From Alphaproteobacteria bacterium (GTDB lineage Bacteria > Pseudomonadota > Alphaproteobacteria > UBA7879): DNA of 64,000 nucleotides. Of this stretch, positions 17,685 to 25,684 are shown in pieces. The notes under the pieces were generated by a model, which worked only from the letters and a program-made list of their open reading frames with translations, ran no database searches and had not been told where the DNA came from. Numbering within the stretch: the first letter of the stretch is position 1; every line of letters starts with the position of its first letter. Position numbers and translations under genes: made by a program. Location: the NCBI GenBank assembly GCA_002869105.1, contig PKTP01000004.1:1-64000 (forward strand), read 5' to 3'.

Positions 17685-18490
17685 GTATTATCTGTGGGGG
17701 CGGGGTGTTGCCCCGACTGATTGCAGAAACGTTGCAACGTCAAGACCGTGATTTTTTTCTGATAATTGTTGAGGGACAGAGCCAAGAAGATTGGTACAAA
17801 CGCTATCCGCATTGTGTTGCGCCCATGGGATCTGTGGGGTTGATTTTAGAGACGCTTCGAGGCGAAGGCGTTAAGATATTAACATTAGCCGGATCCATCA
17901 AAAGACCCAGTTTAGACAAGCTGAAACCCGATTGGCAGGGTATTAAATGGATTGCGCGGTTGAAGATGTTTTCTTCAGGTGATGACCAAACCTTAACGTG
18001 GATTGTTTCTACTCTTGAAAAAGAAGGGTTTAAGGTGGCGGCGCCCCACTCTTTCTTACCCAACACGCTTATAAAAAAAGGCTGCTTAACCCAAGTGACG
18101 CCCAATCCTCTGGCGCTGCGCGACATTGAACGTGGGTTTGAGGTGGCTAAAACGCTTGGATCACTGGATATAGGACAGGCTGTGATTGTGGAGCGGGAAC
18201 TGGTTTTATCTGTAGAAGGCATTGAGGGCACGACTGAACTGTTAAAGCGAACAGTTGGTTTGAAACGAGAGGGAAAAAAAGTTGGAGTTTTGATCAAGGC
18301 GGCAAAACCGCAACAAACAACGGTGGTGGATTTACCAACCATTGGACCAGATACAATCGATCAACTGGCGGCATGTGGATTGGCGGGGGTTGCGGTAGAG
18401 GCAGGCAGTGCACTGATTTTAGACCAAGATCAAACAGTTGCCAAAGCCGATGAGAAGGGGCTTTTTATCTATGGCTACATTAAAGAGTGA
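17663..18490 (+). CDS. lpxI: UDP-2,3-diacylglucosamine diphosphatase LpxI
   Basis: It hydrolyses UDP-2,3-diacylglucosamine to lipid X in lipid A synthesis. The protein belongs to the DUF1009/LpxI family, which replaces the metallophosphatase LpxH in alphaproteobacteria. Typical parts are the Gly-rich start GIICGGGVLPRLIAE, the LTLAGSIKRPSL segment, and the C-terminal KAAKPQQTTVVDLPTIGPDT with its conserved Asp. 275 residues. It lies between lpxA and lpxB, the canonical alphaproteobacterial order. Confidence 0.93.
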   Translation: MHANGKVGIICGGGVLPRLIAETLQRQDRDFFLIIVEGQSQEDWYKRYPHCVAPMGSVGLILETLRGEGVKILTLAGSIKRPSLDKLKPDWQGIKWIARLKMFSSGDDQTLTWIVSTLEKEGFKVAAPHSFLPNTLIKKGCLTQVTPNPLALRDIERGFEVAKTLGSLDIGQAVIVERELVLSVEGIEGTTELLKRTVGLKREGKKVGVLIKAAKPQQTTVVDLPTIGPDTIDQLAACGLAGVAVEAGSALILDQDQTVAKADEKGLFIYGYIKE

Positions 18491-19652
18491 GACAATTACC
18501 ACGCCCCGCCCGCTGAAAATAGTTCTGATCGCGGGCGAGGATTCAGGAGATTTGTTGGGTGCCTCCTTGATGCAGGCAATTCAAAAGCAAAGCAACAGAC
18601 CGGTTGAGTTTCATGGTTTAGGGGGGGCTAAAATGGTGGCTAAAGGCCTTCAGCCTTTCTTTCCCATTGACGGCTTAAATTTACTGGGATTGGTTGAGAT
18701 TGTTGGATCCTTGTGGATGGTTAAAAAAAAACTAAACCAAGCGGTTGATGCAATTTTTCAGGCTGATCCAGATGTGGTCGTAACCATTGATTTGCCGGGA
18801 TTTAATAAGAGGTTGGCTAAAAAATTGCAAGCGGCCCAGATCAAGGCGCCTTTGATTCACTATGTGGCGCCAACGGTGTGGGCCTGGCGTCCCTCGCGGG
18901 CTCAGAAATTCAAAAAACTGTTTGATAAGATTTTGTGTCTTTACCCTTTTGAAGAGCCTTACTTTAATGACGAGAATACCCAACAGGCAGTTTTTACTGG
19001 GCATCCCCTGGTTTTTAGTGCTGAGATAGGCGTGGCTGAAAGGTTTCACAAAAAACATAAAACTGATTCATCTCATGATTTGGTTGCGCTGTTGCCGGGA
19101 AGTCGGAAGAATGAGGTGGAGCGTTTGCTGCCTGTCTACAAAGAAGTTGTTCTTTATCTTCAGCAAAAGAAGCCTAACATCTCCGTTGTGATTCCTGTGG
19201 TAGCGCACTTAAAAGACAAAATTCAAAAAGAAGTATGTGCTTGGCCTGTGCCTGTATACATCGTGGCAGAAGAGGGGCGCAGTGATGCTTATGCTGCTTG
19301 CGCGGTAGCCTTAGCTGCCTCGGGTACGGTGGCTTTGGAATTGGCCCGGGCTAAACTGCCGATGATTATTGCCTATAAGGTTTCGTGGCTAACGGCGGTA
19401 ATTGCCCGCCGGCTGTTGAAAATAAAATTTGCATGTTTGCTGAATATTCTTGCAGGAAAAGAAATTGTGCCCGAGTTTTTGCAAGAACGGTGTGTGCCTG
19501 AGACCATCGCCCTGAAACTGCTAGGCTTGATCGAAAGTCAAAAACAGCGTGATGGGCAAATTAAAAACACTCAAGAGAGTTTGACGCTGCTGAAGGGGGA
19601 TAATCACTACGCCAGTGAGCGTGCCGCTCAAGAAGTTTTGAAATTATGTTAG
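18471..19652 (+). CDS. lpxB: Lipid-A-disaccharide synthase
   Basis: GT19-family glycosyltransferase joining UDP-diacylglucosamine and lipid X. Recognisable segments: IAGEDSGDLLGASLM near the N terminus, the VVTIDLPGFNKRLAKK region, HYVAPTVWAWRPSRA (conserved in LpxB), LLPGSRKNEVERLLP, and ALAASGTVALELARAKLPM. I start it at the ATG at 18471 (393 residues; E. coli 382); an ATG at 18450 is also in frame. It overlaps the end of lpxI and ends the cluster. Confidence 0.95.
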   Translation: MATLKSETITTPRPLKIVLIAGEDSGDLLGASLMQAIQKQSNRPVEFHGLGGAKMVAKGLQPFFPIDGLNLLGLVEIVGSLWMVKKKLNQAVDAIFQADPDVVVTIDLPGFNKRLAKKLQAAQIKAPLIHYVAPTVWAWRPSRAQKFKKLFDKILCLYPFEEPYFNDENTQQAVFTGHPLVFSAEIGVAERFHKKHKTDSSHDLVALLPGSRKNEVERLLPVYKEVVLYLQQKKPNISVVIPVVAHLKDKIQKEVCAWPVPVYIVAEEGRSDAYAACAVALAASGTVALELARAKLPMIIAYKVSWLTAVIARRLLKIKFACLLNILAGKEIVPEFLQERCVPETIALKLLGLIESQKQRDGQIKNTQESLTLLKGDNHYASERAAQEVLKLC

Positions 19653-19684
19653 CTGTTGACAGCATGGTGAGAATAGAGAGCTTA

Positions 19685-20566
19685 TCAAAAATCCATTTCA
19701 ACTGTTTCTATTTGTTGACCATATTTTTGTTTTGATTTTTTAGTTTTGCTGATGACAATGCAATGCTGACAAAATTCGCCACAGCGTGATGCTAACAAAA
19801 AGGCCGCAACTTGATAGTATCCAGGATCAACTTTAAGCTTTAGACAGTTGTTCATGTCTTTGGTGAAACCGTCTAGTAGATAAAGATAACCTGTCGGCGC
19901 GGAAAGCGTATACGGCATCATCGTGCCGCCAGCTACCTTCTTAAATTCTTTTTTAGTAACAATTGGGATCGGTGTATCAACAAGGCGAAGGAGAACGTCA
20001 TAGTCCCCATCAGATCCGGTGTTATACATGAAAGATTGACCATCATCGTATCTTTTAAGTTCATCTTTATAGCTGAATGGATGTTCCACAGACGACATAA
20101 GAGCTGATTCATCTATCAGTCCAATGGTTGCAGAGTGAAGCGTTATTTCCCCTTTGACTTGGGATAGAGTATTTGGTTCCCCAATGCCCATGAGCTCGAA
20201 CTTTTTGGCTAAAATTTTTGCCCGGTGCAAGATGTATTTTCCCGGGCTTGAGTGAGACTTTAATGTGACTTGTAGGATTTTTAAGTATGTATCCAAATCT
20301 TGAACGGTATGTTTATCGGTGGCATTGAAGGAAATTGCAACGTCATGAACGAGTGTTCGATAAGCTTTGAGCATGGCACGCGTATCAAGTTGAGAGGCGT
20401 TTTTAAACTTAGCTTCAAGTTCTTGGGATGATAGGGCGTTGTGCTTAAATTGTTTTTTTATTTTAATTGAGCCACGGCCTGTGTTTTTTTGAGTTGTAAG
20501 GGTATTGTGGTTCGGATTTTTATTTTCTTCTATTGGGTTGTGATTAGTATTTTTAAATAAAGACAT
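19685..20566 (-). CDS. Unrecognised protein with C-terminal Cys cluster
   Basis: I do not recognise this 293-residue protein (326 if the upstream ATG at 20665 is used). The first ~50 residues are polar, Asn/Lys-rich and probably disordered. A helical stretch follows, then a beta-rich region with GEITLHSATIGLID and YNTGSDGDYDVLLRL, which faintly recalls DUF4241/DUF6386-like domains. Near the C terminus, RCGEFCQHC holds three close cysteines. The extra N-terminal 33 residues of the longer form are rich in Ile and basic residues, unlike the rest. It is a lone minus-strand gene, convergent with lpxB, AT-richer than its neighbours. No function is proposed. Confidence 0.6.
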   Translation of the reverse strand: MSLFKNTNHNPIEENKNPNHNTLTTQKNTGRGSIKIKKQFKHNALSSQELEAKFKNASQLDTRAMLKAYRTLVHDVAISFNATDKHTVQDLDTYLKILQVTLKSHSSPGKYILHRAKILAKKFELMGIGEPNTLSQVKGEITLHSATIGLIDESALMSSVEHPFSYKDELKRYDDGQSFMYNTGSDGDYDVLLRLVDTPIPIVTKKEFKKVAGGTMMPYTLSAPTGYLYLLDGFTKDMNNCLKLKVDPGYYQVAAFLLASRCGEFCQHCIVISKTKKSKQKYGQQIETVEMDF

Positions 20567-20710
20567 TATAAAATCTTTGATATATTTTATAGGCACGATA
20601 ATTTTCCACCATTTATTTAACTTATCTATAGAAATAGTTCTTAATATTATTATGGATCTAGTCATTTTTATACAAGTTTTATATTACATTCGATGAATTT
20701 AAATGTTTGA

Positions 20711-20753
20711 TCGAATTCCCCACCTTTCAGTTGCAATTAACGTGAGAATTCGA
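20711..20753. repeat. Inverted repeat upstream of dusB
   Basis: TCGAATTC (20711-20718) and GAATTCGA (20746-20753) are perfect inverted copies 27 bases apart, and similarity continues with one gap into the flanking TTT(G)AT. This pairing lies just before the terminator-like hairpin, so the leader could fold as two consecutive stems. Confidence 0.4.
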
Positions 20754-20754
20754 T

Positions 20755-20785
20755 AAAACTGCTTATTATTTAAGCAGTTTTTTTT
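20755..20785 (+). terminator. Terminator-like hairpin ending at the dusB start
   Basis: AAAACTGCTTA (20755-20765) pairs perfectly with TAAGCAGTTTT (20771-20781) around a five-base loop, and eight T's run from 20778 to 20785. This is the form of a Rho-independent terminator on the plus strand. The next bases are G and the dusB ATG (20787). No plus-strand gene ends close upstream, so it may be an attenuator or processing element rather than an ordinary operon end. Confidence 0.6.
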
Positions 20786-20786
20786 G

Positions 20787-21779
20787 ATGAAACCTATACA
20801 CATTGGATCTGTTACAATTGATCATCCCGTTATATTAGCGCCGATGTCGGGCGTGACGGACCTACCTTTTCGTCGATTGGTTAAGGAAAGTGGCGTTGGA
20901 TTGGTTGTATCAGAAATGATTGCCAGTGCTGCCATGGTGCGCGAGACCCGTCAATCTCTAATGATGGCTCAATCAGAACCTGAGCAATATCCCATGGCGG
21001 TTCAGCTTGCTGGGTGTGACCCAAAAATTATGGCGGAAGCGGCGAAACTGAATGTAGATCGCGGTGCGCATATTATCGATATTAATATGGGGTGTCCGGC
21101 TAAAAAGGTTGTGAACGGGTTTGCTGGCTCGGCCTTAATGAAGGATGAAGATCATGCCAAGCGAATTATTGAAGCCACTGTGAATGCTGTGAATGTGCCG
21201 GTGACGTTGAAAATGAGAACAGGGTGGAATGATCAAAACCGCAATGCCCCAAGCCTGGCCAAGGCTGCTGAAGATCTGGGCATTCAAATGATCACTGTCC
21301 ATGGACGTACACGCACTCAGCTTTACAACGGCCATGCCGATTGGGCGTTTATTCGTAAAGTCAAAGACGCGGTTGATATTCCGGTGATAGTCAATGGTGA
21401 TATTAAAACATGTGATGATGTAGATCGTGCGCTGGAGCTTTCAGGAGCGGATGGTGTGATGATTGGCCGTGCTACCTATGGTAAGCCTTGGTTGATCTCT
21501 CAGATGATTAACTATTTGAAGACTGGGCAAAAAAAACCAGAGCCTGAAATGGCTTACAAGGTTGCTGTTTTTGAACGACACGTAAGAGATATGATGGATC
21601 ATTATGGAGAGCGTACAGCCGTGAAATTGGTGCGCAAGCATTTAAGTTGGTACAGCAAGGGGTTTGAGCGCTCTGCAGAATTTAGAGTGGCAGTTAATAC
21701 TTCGGGTTCTTACCAGGAAATCAAAGAGTTAATCCATAGATTTTTCTATCCATGTTTAGATAAGGAAACAGCGGCATGA
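20787..21779 (+). CDS. dusB: tRNA-dihydrouridine synthase B
   Basis: Flavoenzyme (330 residues, E. coli 321) reducing uridine to dihydrouridine in the tRNA D-loop. The TIM-barrel start reads [17 protein letters not shown]. The catalytic Cys is in [10 protein letters not shown] (about 101-106), and [13 protein letters not shown] (about 230) bind FMN/tRNA. Formerly called nifR3 because it precedes ntrBC in alphaproteobacteria. There is no Shine-Dalgarno; the ATG lies one base after the T-run of a terminator-like hairpin. The stop overlaps the ATG of the following Fis-like gene (ATGA). Confidence 0.95.
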   Translation: MKPIHIGSVTIDHPVILAPMSGVTDLPFRRLVKESGVGLVVSEMIASAAMVRETRQSLMMAQSEPEQYPMAVQLAGCDPKIMAEAAKLNVDRGAHIIDINMGCPAKKVVNGFAGSALMKDEDHAKRIIEATVNAVNVPVTLKMRTGWNDQNRNAPSLAKAAEDLGIQMITVHGRTRTQLYNGHADWAFIRKVKDAVDIPVIVNGDIKTCDDVDRALELSGADGVMIGRATYGKPWLISQMINYLKTGQKKPEPEMAYKVAVFERHVRDMMDHYGERTAVKLVRKHLSWYSKGFERSAEFRVAVNTSGSYQEIKELIHRFFYPCLDKETAA

Positions 21780-22072
21780 GCGCTTCTTCATCAATCAAAA
21801 AAATGCCTGTGGCCTCTGTAGGCAGAAATCCAGACTTGGTGAGTAAAGATCTTGGATCGATGGTTCAAGATTATTTTGATACCTTCATTGAATCACACCC
21901 TAATTTTTATGAAATCAATGACTTGCATTCAGTGGTGTGCCAAGAAGTTGAAAAAGCTTTGATTCAAAAAGTGATGGATAAAACAAATAACAACCAGTCT
22001 AAGGCAGCTAAAATATTGGGCCTCAATCGGAATACTTTGCGCAACAAACTGATTCTCTATAAGATTGGGTAA
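21776..22072 (+). CDS. Fis-like DNA-binding protein (stand-alone NtrC C-terminal domain)
   Basis: This 98-residue protein has about 50 poorly conserved N-terminal residues, then [20 protein letters not shown] and the helix-turn-helix [20 protein letters not shown]. That is the Fis/NtrC C-terminal fold: E. coli Fis (also 98 residues) has EVEQPLLDMV...[20 protein letters not shown] at the same place, and alphaproteobacterial NtrC ends with [10 protein letters not shown]. The gene is translationally coupled to dusB (ATGA), as fis is in enteric bacteria. However, its neighbours are ntrY/ntrX, so it occupies the ntrB-ntrC slot and is most simply an NtrC reduced to its DNA-binding domain. Confidence 0.85.
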   Translation: MSASSSIKKMPVASVGRNPDLVSKDLGSMVQDYFDTFIESHPNFYEINDLHSVVCQEVEKALIQKVMDKTNNNQSKAAKILGLNRNTLRNKLILYKIG

Positions 22073-22116
22073 CAACATTTTCTTTGCCCTTGGCGGTGTG
22101 GGCAGAAAGTCTGAAT

Positions 22117-24249
22117 ATGAACTTTTTAAAGCAAAGAACCCTTCTTTTTTTTGTGAGCTTGACAATTGTTAGTGCGGGCGCTTGTTATTATTTCCTTTTT
22201 TTTAAGGGGTTCGGATCGGGCTTGAGTGACCAGCACTTGTTTTTGACCTTGTTTGGTTTTGTCCTCACGTTAACGGCCCTTGTTCTCGTTGCGATGATTG
22301 TCCAACTATGGCGTCGGTTTTTTCAAAAAGTTGAAGGATCAAAGCTACACTTCAGGATTGTGACCCTGTTTGGGGGTGTTGTCATTATCCCTGCTGTTAT
22401 TATGATCGCTTTTTCAACACTGTTTTTTCATTACGGGATGCAGTCTTGGTTTAACGATAAAGTGCAAGGTGTTCTTCGGGAATCCATTAGCGTTGCCCGA
22501 TCCTACTTGAAAGAAAATCAACAATTGATGCAACGGGATGCCCTTTTATTGGCACGTGATTTGAGCCGTAACCAGGAAATTCTCTCGCTACCCGCAGCTG
22601 AGCTGAATGCGCATTTTGGTTTGATGTCGAATCTGAGAGGTATGAAAGAGGCTTTGGTTTACAATGGCAAGAGACAAATTGTGGCACGTGCTGCCTTAAC
22701 ATTTGCCATGGGGTTTGAGCATATTCCAACGAAAGTAATTCGGGAAATTAGCGCCAGTGCCCCAGAATCGAAAGCAATTTTAATTGATAGCGGCCATGAT
22801 GATCGCTTGCGGGCGATTGTGCGCATCAATAGTAAAGAGCCATTATATCTTTATGTTGGGCGTCTGGTGGATTCAGATGTTTTGAACTATCTGAAAAAAG
22901 CAGAACTAAACGTCAACGATTATAACAAGCTACTCGATTCAAGACGGCAAATTGAGTTGATTTTTATTTTAATTTTTATTGTCGTGTCTTTGTTGGTGTT
23001 GATTGCCGCCCTGGTTTTTGGGCTGCGTTTTGCCAATCGCTTGATCCATCCTTTGGAGGAACTTTCAGAGGCATCTTTGAAAATGGCCAAGGGCGACCTT
23101 TCTGTACGGGTCATGGAAAACAGTAAAAAAGACGAAATCAATACCTTGCGACGCACATTTAATAAAATGGCCACCCAACTTGAAACGCAGAGAACCGATC
23201 TTTTGAAAGTTAACAAAGAGCTTATTAATCGGCGCCATTTTGTTGAATCTATTTTAACCAATATTTCTTCGATTGTGATTAATGTGAATCATGAGGGAAA
23301 AATTATTTTTGCTAATGACCCTTCTAAGAAAATATTTCAGAAAAACCTATCAAAGTTTTTGGGACAAAAAATTGAAAAGGTGGTGCCTTTGTTTAGAGAT
23401 GTCTTTGACAAAGGACGGGATGTGCCGCAATCGATTCAACGAAAAATATTGATTGATGGTATTGAGCATACGCTTTCCATTAAAATTTTAACCGAGCATG
23501 ATGAAAATGGACACGCAACCTACTTTGTCACCATTGAAGATGTCTCTGATCTTTTGATGGTGCAAAAAAAAGCTGCATGGGCAGATGTTGCCCGGCAAAT
23601 TGCCCATGAAATTAAAAACCCCCTGACTCCAATTCAGCTGGCAACCGAGCGCTTGAAGAAGAAATTCATTGATCAAATCGAAACAGGGAAACCTCAGTTC
23701 TCTGACTATATTGATACAATCTTGCGATATGTGCAGCAAATTCAAAGCTTGATTAATGCGTTTAGTGATTTTTCCCGGATGCCTGCGCCCAAATTTGAAA
23801 AAGTTGATCTTGTGTCTCTGATTTCTAAAGCAGTAGGTCTTCAAAAAGCGGCTTACCCACACATTGACTTTTCCATTCATAGCTCTAGTTCATCGGATTT
23901 AATTTTTTCTGTGGATGGTAACTTGATACTGCAGGCGCTCACCAATGTTTTGAAAAATGCCATTGAGTCGATGACAGGTCAAAAAAAACAAAAGATTGAT
24001 ATTTGGACAAAAATTGTCGATGATGATTGTTTAATTCAAATCGAAGATAATGGAAAAGGACTCCCTAAAAATGTGGATACGGAGCAACTTTTTGATCCGT
24101 ATGTGACCTATAGTCAAGGTGGGACAGGACTTGGTTTAGGGATTGTAAAAAACATCATTGAAAACCATGAGGGATCAGTGACACTCAAACCTGGTAAAAC
24201 TCGTGGTGTCATTATTGAAATTGCTATACCATTAACCCGTAGAATTTGA
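22117..24249 (+). CDS. ntrY: Sensor histidine kinase NtrY
   Basis: Membrane sensor of the NtrY/NtrX two-component system, linked in alphaproteobacteria to nitrogen or redox signals. Three N-terminal membrane helices (within about 1-100), an extracytoplasmic region, a further helix (about 280-305, IELIFILIFIVVSLLVLIAA), then HAMP, a PAS domain (about 375-480), HisKA with HEIKNPLTP (His about 504) and HATPase_c with DNGKGLP and GTGLGLGIV. 710 residues from the ATG at 22117. The upstream TTG at 22084 is unlikely. It overlaps the region of ntrX initiation. Confidence 0.93.
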   Translation: MNFLKQRTLLFFVSLTIVSAGACYYFLFFKGFGSGLSDQHLFLTLFGFVLTLTALVLVAMIVQLWRRFFQKVEGSKLHFRIVTLFGGVVIIPAVIMIAFSTLFFHYGMQSWFNDKVQGVLRESISVARSYLKENQQLMQRDALLLARDLSRNQEILSLPAAELNAHFGLMSNLRGMKEALVYNGKRQIVARAALTFAMGFEHIPTKVIREISASAPESKAILIDSGHDDRLRAIVRINSKEPLYLYVGRLVDSDVLNYLKKAELNVNDYNKLLDSRRQIELIFILIFIVVSLLVLIAALVFGLRFANRLIHPLEELSEASLKMAKGDLSVRVMENSKKDEINTLRRTFNKMATQLETQRTDLLKVNKELINRRHFVESILTNISSIVINVNHEGKIIFANDPSKKIFQKNLSKFLGQKIEKVVPLFRDVFDKGRDVPQSIQRKILIDGIEHTLSIKILTEHDENGHATYFVTIEDVSDLLMVQKKAAWADVARQIAHEIKNPLTPIQLATERLKKKFIDQIETGKPQFSDYIDTILRYVQQIQSLINAFSDFSRMPAPKFEKVDLVSLISKAVGLQKAAYPHIDFSIHSSSSSDLIFSVDGNLILQALTNVLKNAIESMTGQKKQKIDIWTKIVDDDCLIQIEDNGKGLPKNVDTEQLFDPYVTYSQGGTGLGLGIVKNIIENHEGSVTLKPGKTRGVIIEIAIPLTRRI

Positions 24250-24260
24250 GTATTAAAAAG

Positions 24261-25652
24261 ATGGCTATTCGTGTTTTGGTCGTTGATGATCAGGCAGATA
24301 TCAGGACCTTGCTCAGCGAGTTCCTTGAAGATGAGGGATATATTGTTTACACAGCAGGCGACAGCGAAGAGGCGCTGAAGCTGATAGAACTGCACCGTAC
24401 CCGGATTGTTTTGTTGGATATCTGGCTGAACGATAAGCGATTTGATGGCATTGCGATTTTGGATATCATTCAGCGCAAATACCCTGGCATTGTCACCATT
24501 ATGATGAGTGGTCATGGTACCATTGAAACGGCGGTCTCATCTTTGAAAAAAGGCGCTTTTGACTTCATTGAAAAACCGTTTCAAAGTGAAAAACTTTCCA
24601 ACCTACTCGATAAGGCAAGTCAAATTGTGCAGCTCTCTGAGGAGCTAGATTCTCTGCGGGATAAGGTCATCAAGAAAGCCGAGCTGATCGGTTCTTCCAA
24701 AGTTATGGAAAGCATTCAAAAAGAAATTGAGAGTGTGGTCCGAGGACAATCCCGGGTTATGATTGTGGGGGAGTCTGGTGTTGGTAAAACGCATGTAGCT
24801 GAGTATATTCATTTTCATTCTAATCGGGCAACAAAGCCTTTGATTTCTGTTGATTGCTCAGCCCTTGATGAAACGACGTTTCAAGAAGATTTCTTTGGTT
24901 CTGAGTCCAAAGATGCCAATCAATATCCGGTTGTTAAGATTGGTGTTTTGGAACGGGTGAATGGCGGAACGCTTTTGCTGGAAAATGTGGGCGATCTTCC
25001 CAAGTCAGTCCATGCTCAGATGGCACACCTGCTTCAGACCAAAAAATTTTCTAGGGTTGGTAGTGATAAGTCCATCGACCTGGATGTCCGTATACTTTCA
25101 ACCTTATTGACGCCGAGCAGCACACCAAACGCATCCGCGTATCATGGGGGATTGAGAGAGGATTTATATCATCGATTGGCCATCACTAAAATCGAATTGC
25201 CAGTTTTAAAGGACCGTCTTGAAGATATTGATGCGTTGTTGGCGCATTTCTTGTCAAAATTGAAATCGAGAAAAAATCCTATAAAGCTCTCTGTTGAGGC
25301 TAAATACCAGTTGCTGAAATGTGCGTGGCCTGGAAATATTCGCCAACTAAATAACGCGCTGGAATCTGCCTTGATCAAAATGTCTGAAAATGATCGGAAC
25401 ATAAAAACCATTCATCTTCCTCAAGACTTAAATAACCAAGAGAATGTTGCAGAGAAGACACCCACAGATGATCTTTTTGTAGGTAACTTAAGAGAGGCGC
25501 GCGAGCGTTTCGAACGGGCTTACATTGACTTTCAAATTAAGTGCTGTCAGGGCAATATTAAAAAAACAGCTGATGCCATTGGAATGGAGCGAACAGCTCT
25601 TCACAGAAAAATGAAATCATTGGGATTATTTGAAGAAAATGAAGATAGCTGA
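24261..25652 (+). CDS. ntrX: Response regulator NtrX (AAA+ domain degenerate)
   Basis: The receiver domain starts IRVLVVDDQADIRTLL, with the phospho-acceptor Asp in IVLLDIWLND and the conserved Lys in IEKPFQS. The AAA+ domain has Walker A GESGVGKT (about 172-179). Walker B reads GGTLLLEN where DE is expected after four hydrophobics, and there is no GAFTGA loop; the absence of GAFTGA is known for NtrX proteins. GLREDLYHRLAI (sensor/arginine-finger region) is intact. A Fis-type helix-turn-helix, NIKKTADAIGMERTALHRK, ends the protein. I start at the ATG at 24261 (463 residues); a TTG at 24246 would overlap ntrY. The altered Walker B suggests reduced ATP hydrolysis. Confidence 0.92.
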   Translation: MAIRVLVVDDQADIRTLLSEFLEDEGYIVYTAGDSEEALKLIELHRTRIVLLDIWLNDKRFDGIAILDIIQRKYPGIVTIMMSGHGTIETAVSSLKKGAFDFIEKPFQSEKLSNLLDKASQIVQLSEELDSLRDKVIKKAELIGSSKVMESIQKEIESVVRGQSRVMIVGESGVGKTHVAEYIHFHSNRATKPLISVDCSALDETTFQEDFFGSESKDANQYPVVKIGVLERVNGGTLLLENVGDLPKSVHAQMAHLLQTKKFSRVGSDKSIDLDVRILSTLLTPSSTPNASAYHGGLREDLYHRLAITKIELPVLKDRLEDIDALLAHFLSKLKSRKNPIKLSVEAKYQLLKCAWPGNIRQLNNALESALIKMSENDRNIKTIHLPQDLNNQENVAEKTPTDDLFVGNLREARERFERAYIDFQIKCCQGNIKKTADAIGMERTALHRKMKSLGLFEENEDS

Positions 25653-25684
25653 GAGCCGGGGCGAATGAATAGGAACAAACAAAG

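Noticed and set aside
17803..18342. 179-residue minus-strand frame inside lpxI
   Set aside because: Antisense to a conserved lipid A gene, Ser/Pro-rich as shadow frames often are.
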